Part shown: in pieces, positions 6,770-12,628 of the stretch
Position numbering within the stretch: the first letter of the stretch is position 1
Layout: the number at the start of each line of letters is the position of its first letter
Assembly: GCA_041165345.1 (NCBI GenBank)
Contig: JBEANQ010000054.1
Span: 1 to 13,773 of the forward strand
Length of the DNA: 13,773 nucleotides
Source of the DNA: JBBKWH01 sp041165345
GTDB lineage: Bacteria > Pseudomonadota > Gammaproteobacteria > Pseudomonadales > Moraxellaceae
Direction of reading: 5' to 3'
Notes under the pieces: generated by a model
The model's input: the letters and a program-made list of their open reading frames with translations, nothing else
Told to the model about the DNA's origin: nothing
Databases searched by the model: none
Program-made: the position numbers and the translations under genes

Positions 6770-8290
6770 ATGACCTCCACGCATATCAGCGATCAGCCGC
6801 TTGTTGTACCAGACGCCAACCAGCCCAAACGTCTGACCACGTCGGCGGGTGCAGTCGTGGCGGATAACCAAAACTCGATGACTGCCGGTCGTCACGGCAT
6901 TATTGGCCTACAAGATTTTCATTTGATTGAAAAACACCAGCAATTTAACCGTGAGCGCATTCCAGAGCGGGTGGTTCATGCCAAAGGCCATGCCGCACAT
7001 GGCACGTTTACTGTGACCCATGACCTGACGCAGTATACCTGCGCCCATTTATTGTCCAAGATTGGCCAGCAAACACCAGTATTTGTGCGGTTTTCGACGG
7101 TGGGTGGTGAGTCGGGATCGGCAGATAGTGCGCGTGACCCGCGTGGGTTTTCGATCAAGTTTTATACCGAAGACGGCAATTGGGACTTGGTGGGCAACAA
7201 TACACCGGTATTTTTTATTCGAGATGGCCTCAAGTTTCCAGACTTTATTCATACGCAAAAGCGCTGTCCACGCAGTCACTTGCCAGACCAAAATCCCCGT
7301 TGGGACTTTTGGAGCTTGTCGCCTGAAGCCCTGCATCAGGTGGTGATTTTATATTCTGACCGTGGCACGCCCAAAGCGTCTCGGTTTATGCACGGGTTTG
7401 GTTCACATACCTTTAGTTTGCTGAATGCAGACGGCCAGCGGGTGTGGTGCAAATGGCATTTTAAAACCAATCAAGGCATTCAAAACTTTAACGACGCTGA
7501 AGCCATTGAGATGGCGGGCAAAAACCCTAATTACGCCACCGAAGACCTGTTTCGCTGTATTGAAGATGGCGACTATCCGAGTTGGACGGCGTATGTACAA
7601 ATCATGACCGATGCACAGGCGCAAGCGTTTCCGTTTGATCCCTTTGATTTGACCAAAGTCTGGCCGCATGGTGATTTTCCCCTGATCGAAGTAGGGCAGC
7701 TTGAGCTCAATCGTAATGTCGAAAACTATTTTGCAGAAGTGGAGCAATCGGCGTTTTCGCCCAACAATATTGTGTCGGGTTTGGGGTTTTCGCCTGACCG
7801 AATGTTGCAAGCCCGTTTATTTGCCTACCAAGATGCGCATCGTTATCGCGTTGGCACCAACAGCCATTTATTGCCGATCAATGCGCCGCGCTGTCCGGTG
7901 CACAACTACCAAAGTGATGGCGCGATGCGCTTTGACGCCAATGGCGGCCGTGCGCCCAACTACGAGCCAAACAGCGACCCTAACACGCCCAAAGAAGACC
8001 GCAGTTTGCTGGCCAAGCGGTCGCCCATGCCCAGCGATGGCGAGTTGTTTTGGTATGACCACCGCGAACAAGACGATCATTATCAGCAAGCGGGTGATTT
8101 GTATCGGTTGATGGATGCGGGCGCACAAGGCCGTTTGGTGGACAATATCACCGGTAGCTTGAAGCAGGCTCGGCCTGATATTCAAGACAAAATGGTCGAA
8201 CTGTTTGGCCGTTGTGACGCTGCCTTCGGCCAACGGTTGGCAACCGCGCTCGCTCAGGCTGCCGCACCCAAGGCGCTAAGCGGGGATTAA
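6770..8290 (+). CDS. Haem catalase, small-subunit monofunctional type
   Basis: A 506-aa monofunctional catalase that disproportionates H2O2 to water and oxygen. The distal active site ERIPERVVHAKGHAAHG carries H70, the catalytic Asn is N143 in DLVGNNTPVFFIRD, and the proximal signature RLFAYQDAHRYRVG supplies the haem ligand Y353. The spacings H70-N143 and H70-Y353 fit typical catalases, and the length of about 500 aa with no C-terminal flavodoxin-like domain puts it in the small-subunit group. The first 30 residues are polar and variable, with no signal peptide, so it should be cytoplasmic. The start at 6770 has only a weak ribosome site (CTGAG about 14 bases upstream); the next in-frame ATG, at residue 37, would remove little of the conserved core. 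It is transcribed divergently from rubrerythrin, which suggests shared peroxide control. KatA or KatE naming cannot be decided here. Confidence 0.96.
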   Translation: MTSTHISDQPLVVPDANQPKRLTTSAGAVVADNQNSMTAGRHGIIGLQDFHLIEKHQQFNRERIPERVVHAKGHAAHGTFTVTHDLTQYTCAHLLSKIGQQTPVFVRFSTVGGESGSADSARDPRGFSIKFYTEDGNWDLVGNNTPVFFIRDGLKFPDFIHTQKRCPRSHLPDQNPRWDFWSLSPEALHQVVILYSDRGTPKASRFMHGFGSHTFSLLNADGQRVWCKWHFKTNQGIQNFNDAEAIEMAGKNPNYATEDLFRCIEDGDYPSWTAYVQIMTDAQAQAFPFDPFDLTKVWPHGDFPLIEVGQLELNRNVENYFAEVEQSAFSPNNIVSGLGFSPDRMLQARLFAYQDAHRYRVGTNSHLLPINAPRCPVHNYQSDGAMRFDANGGRAPNYEPNSDPNTPKEDRSLLAKRSPMPSDGELFWYDHREQDDHYQQAGDLYRLMDAGAQGRLVDNITGSLKQARPDIQDKMVELFGRCDAAFGQRLATALAQAAAPKALSGD

Positions 8291-8305
8291 AAACCACGCC
8301 ATGCG

Positions 8306-8335
8306 GTCGTCCGCAGCAGGGCAGCTGCGGACGAC
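8306..8335. terminator. Strong hairpin between convergent genes, probable terminator without adjacent U-tract
   Basis: GTCGTCCGCAGC (8306-8317) and GCTGCGGACGAC (8324-8335) are perfectly complementary over 12 bases around the loop AGGGCA. It lies between the catalase stop and the SRPBCC gene stop. No T-run follows on the plus strand. On the minus strand TTTTT begins about 12 bases beyond the stem. It may stop or stabilise both transcripts. Confidence 0.6.
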
Positions 8336-8365
8336 AAGGTCATCAACGTTGGAAGATTTTACTGC

Positions 8366-8794
8366 TTAGAAACGCAGTTTTTTGAGTCCACGGCTCACGC
8401 CATCTTGCAAGGCCAGCTTGACCAAGGGACCCACCAACGGCAGGCGACCTTTAAAAGTGATGGTGTATTCCAAGCGGGTACGGCCACCCAAGTCGGTGAA
8501 TTGCATCACGCCCAAATGGTCTTTGATCGGCGAGATGCCGCTGGTGATTTTATATTCAATGCGTTGGTTTTCGTCATACACCGTGTTGGTTTCAACAAAC
8601 GAAGGTGCCAGTGGAATGGACATCTTGCGCGATGAACCCACACCATTGCGTGCGCCTTGGCCGTCGGTCAGACGGGTGATTTTGGCAGGGAAAAAAATCT
8701 GATTGAGGTTTTCGTGCTCGCTCAATGTGGCAAAGACGGCCTCAATCGGCGCGTTGAATTCTTGCACAACATGGACGCGTTGGGTGTTTCGCAT
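8366..8794 (-). CDS. SRPBCC (START/Bet v1-like) family protein
   Basis: A 142-aa protein with the helix-grip pattern of polyketide cyclase-like SRPBCC proteins. It has an N-terminal strand VHVVQEFNAPIEAVFATLSE leading into the first helix, then alternating beta strands (IEYKITSG, LGVMQFTDL, TRLEYTITFKG), and a C-terminal helix from about 120 to 140. These proteins bind hydrophobic ligands in a central cavity; the ligand cannot be read from sequence. There is no signal peptide. AGGAAG about nine bases before the ATG at 8794 supports the start. It is convergent with catalase and divergent from apt, so probably monocistronic. Function is unassigned. Confidence 0.82.
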   Translation of the reverse strand: MRNTQRVHVVQEFNAPIEAVFATLSEHENLNQIFFPAKITRLTDGQGARNGVGSSRKMSIPLAPSFVETNTVYDENQRIEYKITSGISPIKDHLGVMQFTDLGGRTRLEYTITFKGRLPLVGPLVKLALQDGVSRGLKKLRF

Positions 8795-8813
8795 GGGGTT
8801 TCTTCCTATAAAG

Positions 8814-8831
8814 TGACAATAATGGTTGTCA
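8814..8831. promoter_or_regulatory. Inverted repeat TGACAA-N6-TTGTCA, operator candidate
   Basis: A perfect six-base inverted repeat (8814-8819 and 8826-8831) around TAATGG, just upstream of the ribosome site of the SRPBCC gene. A third TGACAA occurs at 8864-8869, inside the predicted -35 box. It could be a repressor site or a small mRNA hairpin. Confidence 0.3.
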
Positions 8832-8839
8832 AAAAAATC

Positions 8840-8869
8840 ATCCTAGCATTGACAGCTTTTGCCTGACAA
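8840..8869 (-). promoter_or_regulatory. Predicted promoter of the SRPBCC gene
   Basis: On the minus strand TTGTCA (-35; plus 8864-8869, 5/6 match) and TAGGAT (-10; plus 8840-8845, 4/6 match) are 18 bases apart. The predicted leader of about 38 bases fits the ATG at 8794 and its ribosome site. Confidence 0.4.
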
Positions 8870-8948
8870 GCACCGGTCTGTTGCGCCTGCACAGCCTAAA
8901 TATGCCAAGATAGCGGCCAGATCATGCCTGTTTTCGAGTGTCAGCTCT

Positions 8949-9470
8949 ATGACTGTTCAGCCCCAGATGCACCCGTTTTGGTCGGTGATTCGTACTGTGC
9001 CAAATTTTCCCAAAGCGGGAATTTCGTTTTTTGACCTGACCCCGTTGTTGGTTGAACAGGTGAACGACGTCACCGATGCGTTGATCGAGGCTGTTCCGGC
9101 GACGGTATGGGCGCAGGTTGAGGTGTTGGTTGCCATTGAAGCGCGTGGCTTTGTGTTTGCCAGTATATTGGCCGGACGACTAGGTAAAGGGCTGGTGTTG
9201 CTGCGTAAAGCGGGCAAGCTCCCGCCGCCCGTGCATCAACAGGCGTATGCACTTGAGTACGGCAATGATTGCCTTGAAATTTATGCAGGTCTAAGTGCCA
9301 AAAAAGTGTTGCTGGTCGATGACGTCTTGGCAACGGGTGGCACCTTGGCCGCTGCAAGTGCGTTGTGCCAACGAGCAGGGCATACCGTGCTGGGGTCATT
9401 GGTGTTGTTAGATTTGCCTGCGTTGCACGGTGATTTGGCATGGCCGTCGTATCGGGTATTAAGCGCATGA
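8949..9470 (+). CDS. apt: Adenine phosphoribosyltransferase
   Basis: Converts adenine and PRPP to AMP and pyrophosphate in purine salvage. From the ATG at 8949 it is 173 aa, the usual APT length. Family signs are IRTVPNFPKAGISFFDLTPLL near the N-terminus (11 residues of it are diagnostic), VAIEARGFVFAS with the conserved Glu-Ala-Arg-Gly, RKAGKLPPPV, YALEYG, and the PRPP-binding loop VLLVDDVLATGGT. The frame is open 30 codons further to an ATG at 8859, but that extension is Arg/Ser-rich and outside the family, so 8949 is preferred; its ribosome site is weak. The stop overlaps the next start (ATGA), so the downstream nucleosidase-like gene is translationally coupled. Cytoplasmic. Confidence 0.93.
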   Translation: MTVQPQMHPFWSVIRTVPNFPKAGISFFDLTPLLVEQVNDVTDALIEAVPATVWAQVEVLVAIEARGFVFASILAGRLGKGLVLLRKAGKLPPPVHQQAYALEYGNDCLEIYAGLSAKKVLLVDDVLATGGTLAAASALCQRAGHTVLGSLVLLDLPALHGDLAWPSYRVLSA

Positions 9471-10060
9471 GCCATCCATATCCGAACATTCTCATCGTTA
9501 TGGCATTGCCGATTGAAAACGTGGCAGGCGCGTTAGACCGTTTTGCTGAGGTGCTGTATACCGGCGTGGGCAAAGTGAATGCCGCCTTGCATCTGACGGC
9601 GCGTTTGGCGCAGTCCCGCCCAGATGTCGTGATTAATGTGGGGTCGGCAGGGGCGCATCAACGCCCTACCGGTGCGGTAGTGGCCTGTACGCAGTTTATT
9701 CAGCGTGATATGGACGTGACTGCGTTGGGGTTTGCATGGGGTCAGACGCCATTTGAGGCCTATAACCAGCTTGATGCCCCGTTACCACTGTCATGGCAGG
9801 CGCTGTCGTTGCCAGAAGCCGTGTGTTATACCGGCGACCAATTTGTCACCGGACCCCACCCACATTTTGCCCTTGATGTGGTGGACATGGAAGGCTATGC
9901 ACTGGCACGCGTGTGTCAACATTTTGCTGTGCCCTTGGTCAGCATTAAATACATTACCGACGGGGCAGACGGCCAAGCGGCCACCGAATGGGAGCAAGCC
10001 TTAGCCCAAGCGACCACTGCGTTGGTGGCAGTCATGGCGCAATGGCAGGGAATCGCTTAG
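9467..10060 (+). CDS. Nucleoside phosphorylase/nucleosidase family protein, MTA/SAH nucleosidase-like
   Basis: A 197-aa protein of the purine nucleosidase superfamily. It has ILIVMALPIE at the N-terminus (the conserved first strand with M and E), INVGSAGAH (the G-[ST]-A-G turn), YTGDQFV, the substrate-binding VDMEGYALARVC (Met-Glu as in the MTA/SAH nucleosidases) and the catalytic-Asp segment KYITDGAD. It is shorter than typical MtnN (about 230 aa). The start is taken at 9467 because ATGA overlaps the apt stop; an ATG at 9440 would put nine codons inside apt. Pairing with apt suggests it releases adenine from methylthioadenosine, S-adenosylhomocysteine or 5'-deoxyadenosine. Futalosine or another nucleoside as substrate cannot be excluded. 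Confidence 0.82.
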   Translation: MSHPYPNILIVMALPIENVAGALDRFAEVLYTGVGKVNAALHLTARLAQSRPDVVINVGSAGAHQRPTGAVVACTQFIQRDMDVTALGFAWGQTPFEAYNQLDAPLPLSWQALSLPEAVCYTGDQFVTGPHPHFALDVVDMEGYALARVCQHFAVPLVSIKYITDGADGQAATEWEQALAQATTALVAVMAQWQGIA

Positions 10061-10066
10061 AGTCTA

Positions 10067-10093
10067 GCAAGGGCAAATTGTGATTGCCCTTGC
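10067..10093 (+). terminator. Hairpin after the apt-nucleosidase pair, likely terminator
   Basis: GCAAGGGCAA (10067-10076) and TTGCCCTTGC (10084-10093) form a perfect ten-pair stem with loop ATTGTGA, starting six bases after the stop codon. No T-run follows, so termination efficiency is uncertain. Confidence 0.6.
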
Positions 10094-10117
10094 GTGTTGG
10101 CACACGGGCGAGATAAT
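10090..10117 (+). promoter_or_regulatory. Possible promoter of the repeat/DUF1566 lipoprotein
   Basis: TTGCGT (-35, 10090-10095) and GATAAT (-10, 10112-10117, 5/6 match) are 16 bases apart. The -35 overlaps the end of the preceding hairpin. The leader would be about 67 bases and contains GAGGAAAG ahead of the start codon. Confidence 0.4.
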
Positions 10118-10190
10118 GAGGGTGTGAGCGTGACACGCTGCACAACGACGATGACAGGGTTGTTAAATTCTATGATGAGGAAAGCATGAG

Positions 10191-11747
10191 ATGCAGGACA
10201 TGGCAATAACAAGGCGTGATGGCCTATTAAAAACGACCCTGCTCATGAGTGCGATAGCCCTAGTGGGCTGTGGCGGTGGGAGTAGTGAAACAGCCCCTAC
10301 AGGTGTGACAGTCACTCAGGTCTTACCAGACACACCCATCGTCGATATTCTCACTCATTTTGAGGTGCTTGGCGCCCAACTCAATGGTGTCGTTGATGTT
10401 TCTTTAAATGGCTGCGAAGGCATGGCCAATCAAACCCATCATGCTGCTCGTGTGACCTTTAGTTGTACACCTACAGTAGCAGGTGCGCAGACTTTACAGC
10501 TTAAAGATGCAGAAGGCGTCGTACTGTATCAACGTCAAATCAACGTGACTCGTCAAACATTGGTGAGTGCTGTCACGCCTGACCATGCCAGATTAGGCGC
10601 TCTTGCCACATTCCAAATTTTAGGAGCGAGTCTCAATACAGGGGTCTCGGTCAGCTTGACCCATTGTGATGGCTCTGCTCTAACCACCAATAGCAGTAAA
10701 ATGTTGACCTTTAGCTGCACACCCAACACGCTAGGCGAGCAGCAGTTGGTGATTAAAGATGCCAACCAACATATTTTGCTGAGTCGCAGTATCACCGTCC
10801 AACAGCCTGCCTCTATTCAAAGTATTAGCCCACTACAAACCAGTGTGCGTCAAACCACAAGTTTTACCATACTGGGTCAAAACTTATCATTTCCAAGCCA
10901 AATTCAATTTCCGGTTTGTCAGGAACTCACCATTAATGATCAGTCGTCTACTCAGATTCGGTTTACGTGTGTCCCCAACGATGTGGGTGTTCATCCGTTA
11001 ACAGTGCTTGATGCAGATGGTGCTGTAGTCGCGACAAAAGACATTACGATCACTTCATTTTTAACGTTACCCACTAAACTATTTGCAACGGGTATCACCA
11101 CCTGTGCAACAGCCACTGAAAATGGCCTAATGTGCCGTGCCGAAGACCTTGGCAGCCTATTGGGTTTAGGACAAGATGGAGAACTCAAACGAGGCACTGT
11201 GGTGAACTATAGCTTAGTGACCAATATCACACCAGCGACGGGTACCACCATTCCTGATTCCCAAAAATGCATTAAAGACAGTGTGACAGGGCTTATTTGG
11301 GAACAAAAAACCAATGATGGTGGCTTGCGTGATAAAGGCTGGACTTACACATGGTTTAATACCAGTGGCCTCTACAATGGCGGAGGGACTTCCCCTAAAA
11401 AACCAGAAGCTGAAGGCAGTGTAGGGGGGGCAACATGTGCAGGTGTAGAGCCAGCTAAATGCAATACAGACACCTATATCGCCACCTTAAATGCAGCGGT
11501 CTACTGTGGTTATAACGATTGGCGTATGCCAGCCATTAGTGAACTCGAGCACTTGGTTGATTTTAGTCGTGCCAATAACCAAGCGGCTATTCGTGACGTG
11601 TTTCAGGGTGGTGTGCAACAAGCACCCTATTGGTCACAAAGTACCAATGCTAGCCATATTGAGCAGGCATGGGGCGTTGACTATACGACGGGTCGCAGTG
11701 TCGTTCGCCCTAAAATCACCGCATATGCCATTCGCGCTGTTCGATAA
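10191..11747 (+). CDS. Lipoprotein with three 84-residue Cys-paired repeats and a C-terminal DUF1566 (Lcl_C) domain
   Basis: A 518-aa exported lipoprotein. The signal has Arg-Arg-Asp, a hydrophobic stretch at about 12-26 and the lipobox ALVGC (C27); Gly at +2 is compatible with outer-membrane sorting. Residues 45-290 hold three tandem Ig/TIG-like units with exact 84-residue period. Cysteine pairs are C75-C92, C159-C176 and C243-C260, each C-x16-C, and each unit has F[ST]C[TV]P, then a DA or DAxG turn. After a linker, residues 360-518 match the DUF1566/Lcl_C pattern: VTGLIWEQK, YNDWRMPAISELEHL, APYWSQS, AWGVDYTTG and a terminal IRAVR, with C416, C424 and C439 as extra cysteines. GAGGA nine or ten bases upstream supports the start. 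A secreted DUF1566 gene follows 25 bases downstream. An adhesive or matrix role would fit Legionella Lcl but is inference. Confidence 0.85.
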   Translation: MQDMAITRRDGLLKTTLLMSAIALVGCGGGSSETAPTGVTVTQVLPDTPIVDILTHFEVLGAQLNGVVDVSLNGCEGMANQTHHAARVTFSCTPTVAGAQTLQLKDAEGVVLYQRQINVTRQTLVSAVTPDHARLGALATFQILGASLNTGVSVSLTHCDGSALTTNSSKMLTFSCTPNTLGEQQLVIKDANQHILLSRSITVQQPASIQSISPLQTSVRQTTSFTILGQNLSFPSQIQFPVCQELTINDQSSTQIRFTCVPNDVGVHPLTVLDADGAVVATKDITITSFLTLPTKLFATGITTCATATENGLMCRAEDLGSLLGLGQDGELKRGTVVNYSLVTNITPATGTTIPDSQKCIKDSVTGLIWEQKTNDGGLRDKGWTYTWFNTSGLYNGGGTSPKKPEAEGSVGGATCAGVEPAKCNTDTYIATLNAAVYCGYNDWRMPAISELEHLVDFSRANNQAAIRDVFQGGVQQAPYWSQSTNASHIEQAWGVDYTTGRSVVRPKITAYAIRAVR

Positions 11748-11772
11748 CCGCATGAACCCAAGGATATTGATC

Positions 11773-12324
11773 ATGAATCACCGTATATTGGCACTGCTCT
11801 TTGCGGCAAGCTGCACCTCAATGGCTGTGTCGGCTGCACAGCAATGTAATACCAATATTTCTGAAGGCGCGCCTGACCAACGATTTCGGGTCGTAGCAGG
11901 CTCTAATGGTGCAGAAGTACAAGATCTGTTTACCGATTTAGTTTGGCAGCGTTGTAGCGTTGGCCAGCAATGGAACAACACCAGCAAAACCTGTACGGGT
12001 ACAGCGACGCTACAGACGTGGTCAGAGGCACTGGTACACGCTAAAGATGTTGGAGGTGATTATCGTCTCCCCAATATTAAAGAGCTGCTCACATTACGTG
12101 AGCCTCGCTGTGCAATACCGAGTCTAAATATTGCATTGTTTCCAGACACTCCTGCTGACTCTTCGGGGCCAATGTATTGGTCCTCGTCTCCGTATGCTGG
12201 CGATATGATCAGCGCATGGGTTGTCAGTTTTGCCCAAGGCACGACAGATATCGCCACCAAATCCTCTCCGATAGGATATGTCCGTGCCGTCCGTGCAAAT
12301 GCAGCCAAGGCGATCACACCTTAA
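11773..12324 (+). CDS. Secreted stand-alone DUF1566 domain protein
   Basis: A 183-aa protein with a cleavable signal peptide (hydrophobic residues 5-18, cleavage likely after AVSA, residue 21 or so). The body is a single DUF1566/Lcl_C domain: VQDLFTDLVWQRC, TWSEALVHAKDVG, DYRLPNIKELLTL, PMYWSSSPY, AWVVSFAQGTTD and GYVRAVR. Cysteines C25, C61, C74 and C113 in the mature protein are likely paired. The start at 11773 has AGGA eight bases upstream; the longer open frame back to 11491 only overlaps the preceding gene. It lies 25 bases after the DUF1566 lipoprotein, so the two are probably co-transcribed. They share the domain but not close sequence, so they are old paralogues rather than a recent duplication. 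Function unknown. Confidence 0.85.
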   Translation: MNHRILALLFAASCTSMAVSAAQQCNTNISEGAPDQRFRVVAGSNGAEVQDLFTDLVWQRCSVGQQWNNTSKTCTGTATLQTWSEALVHAKDVGGDYRLPNIKELLTLREPRCAIPSLNIALFPDTPADSSGPMYWSSSPYAGDMISAWVVSFAQGTTDIATKSSPIGYVRAVRANAAKAITP

Positions 12325-12331
12325 CTCAACC

Positions 12332-12371
12332 ACAAGGGAGCCAGTCCATAGATTGGCACCCGCAACCTTGT
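12332..12371 (+). terminator. Possible imperfect terminator hairpin after the DUF1566 pair
   Basis: Outer arms ACAAGG (12332-12337) and CCTTGT (12366-12371) enclose an inner imperfect stem (GCCA with TGGC). There is no T-run. It lies eight bases after the stop of the DUF1566 gene. The remaining 12372-12628 holds no gene that I can support. Confidence 0.3.
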
Positions 12372-12464
12372 CCACACGAGTTTACTTGTTGACAACCCGT
12401 GACAGTGACCGTGTGGATCATTGCAAGTAGTGCACCTAAAGAACTCGCTCTAAATCTGTAGAAA

Positions 12465-12493
12465 AACAGACAACACATGTCATCAAGTCTGTT
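12465..12493. repeat. Inverted repeat in the intergenic region before the second lipoprotein
   Basis: AACAGAC (12465-12471) and GTCTGTT (12487-12493) form a seven-base inverted repeat with a 15-base spacer. A perfect ten-base palindrome ATTGATCAAT (12498-12507) follows and overlaps a predicted -35 box. Together they look like control sites of the downstream lipoprotein gene. Confidence 0.35.
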
Positions 12494-12498
12494 GCTTA

Positions 12499-12526
12499 TT
12501 GATCAATCAGAAAAAAAAAGTAATAT
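12499..12526 (+). promoter_or_regulatory. Possible promoter of the second lipoprotein
   Basis: TTGATC (-35, 12499-12504) and TAATAT (-10, 12521-12526) are 16 bases apart, with a nine-base A-tract in the spacer. The leader would be about 95 bases, ending in AAAAGGAAG ahead of the ATG at 12629. Both boxes match the consensus at 4 of 6 positions. Confidence 0.35.
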
Positions 12527-12628
12527 GGATCTCGTTCACAGGATTGTGCGCCCTAAAAAAATATACGCACGATCACACACGCAAACAGTTGCACATCGGA
12601 ATGCGCCGAATCATAAAAGGAAGCTGTT

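Noticed and set aside
7403..7810. 135-codon open frame antisense to catalase, and similar long antisense frames at 7868-8233, 3594-4004 and 9070-9573
   Set aside because: They lie fully opposite well-supported genes, have odd composition and no recognisable domain or ribosome site; they are by-products of codon bias.
8849..8854. TTGACA as -35 box of an apt promoter
   Set aside because: A perfect -35 match, but no acceptable -10 box lies 15-19 bases downstream on the plus strand.
8859..8948. Upstream extension of adenine phosphoribosyltransferase by 30 codons
   Set aside because: The added residues are Arg/Ser-rich and outside the family length; the conserved core starts just after the ATG at 8949.
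11491..11772. Upstream extension of the secreted DUF1566 protein
   Set aside because: It overlaps the end of the preceding gene in another frame, and the ATG at 11773 has a good ribosome site and starts a clear signal peptide.
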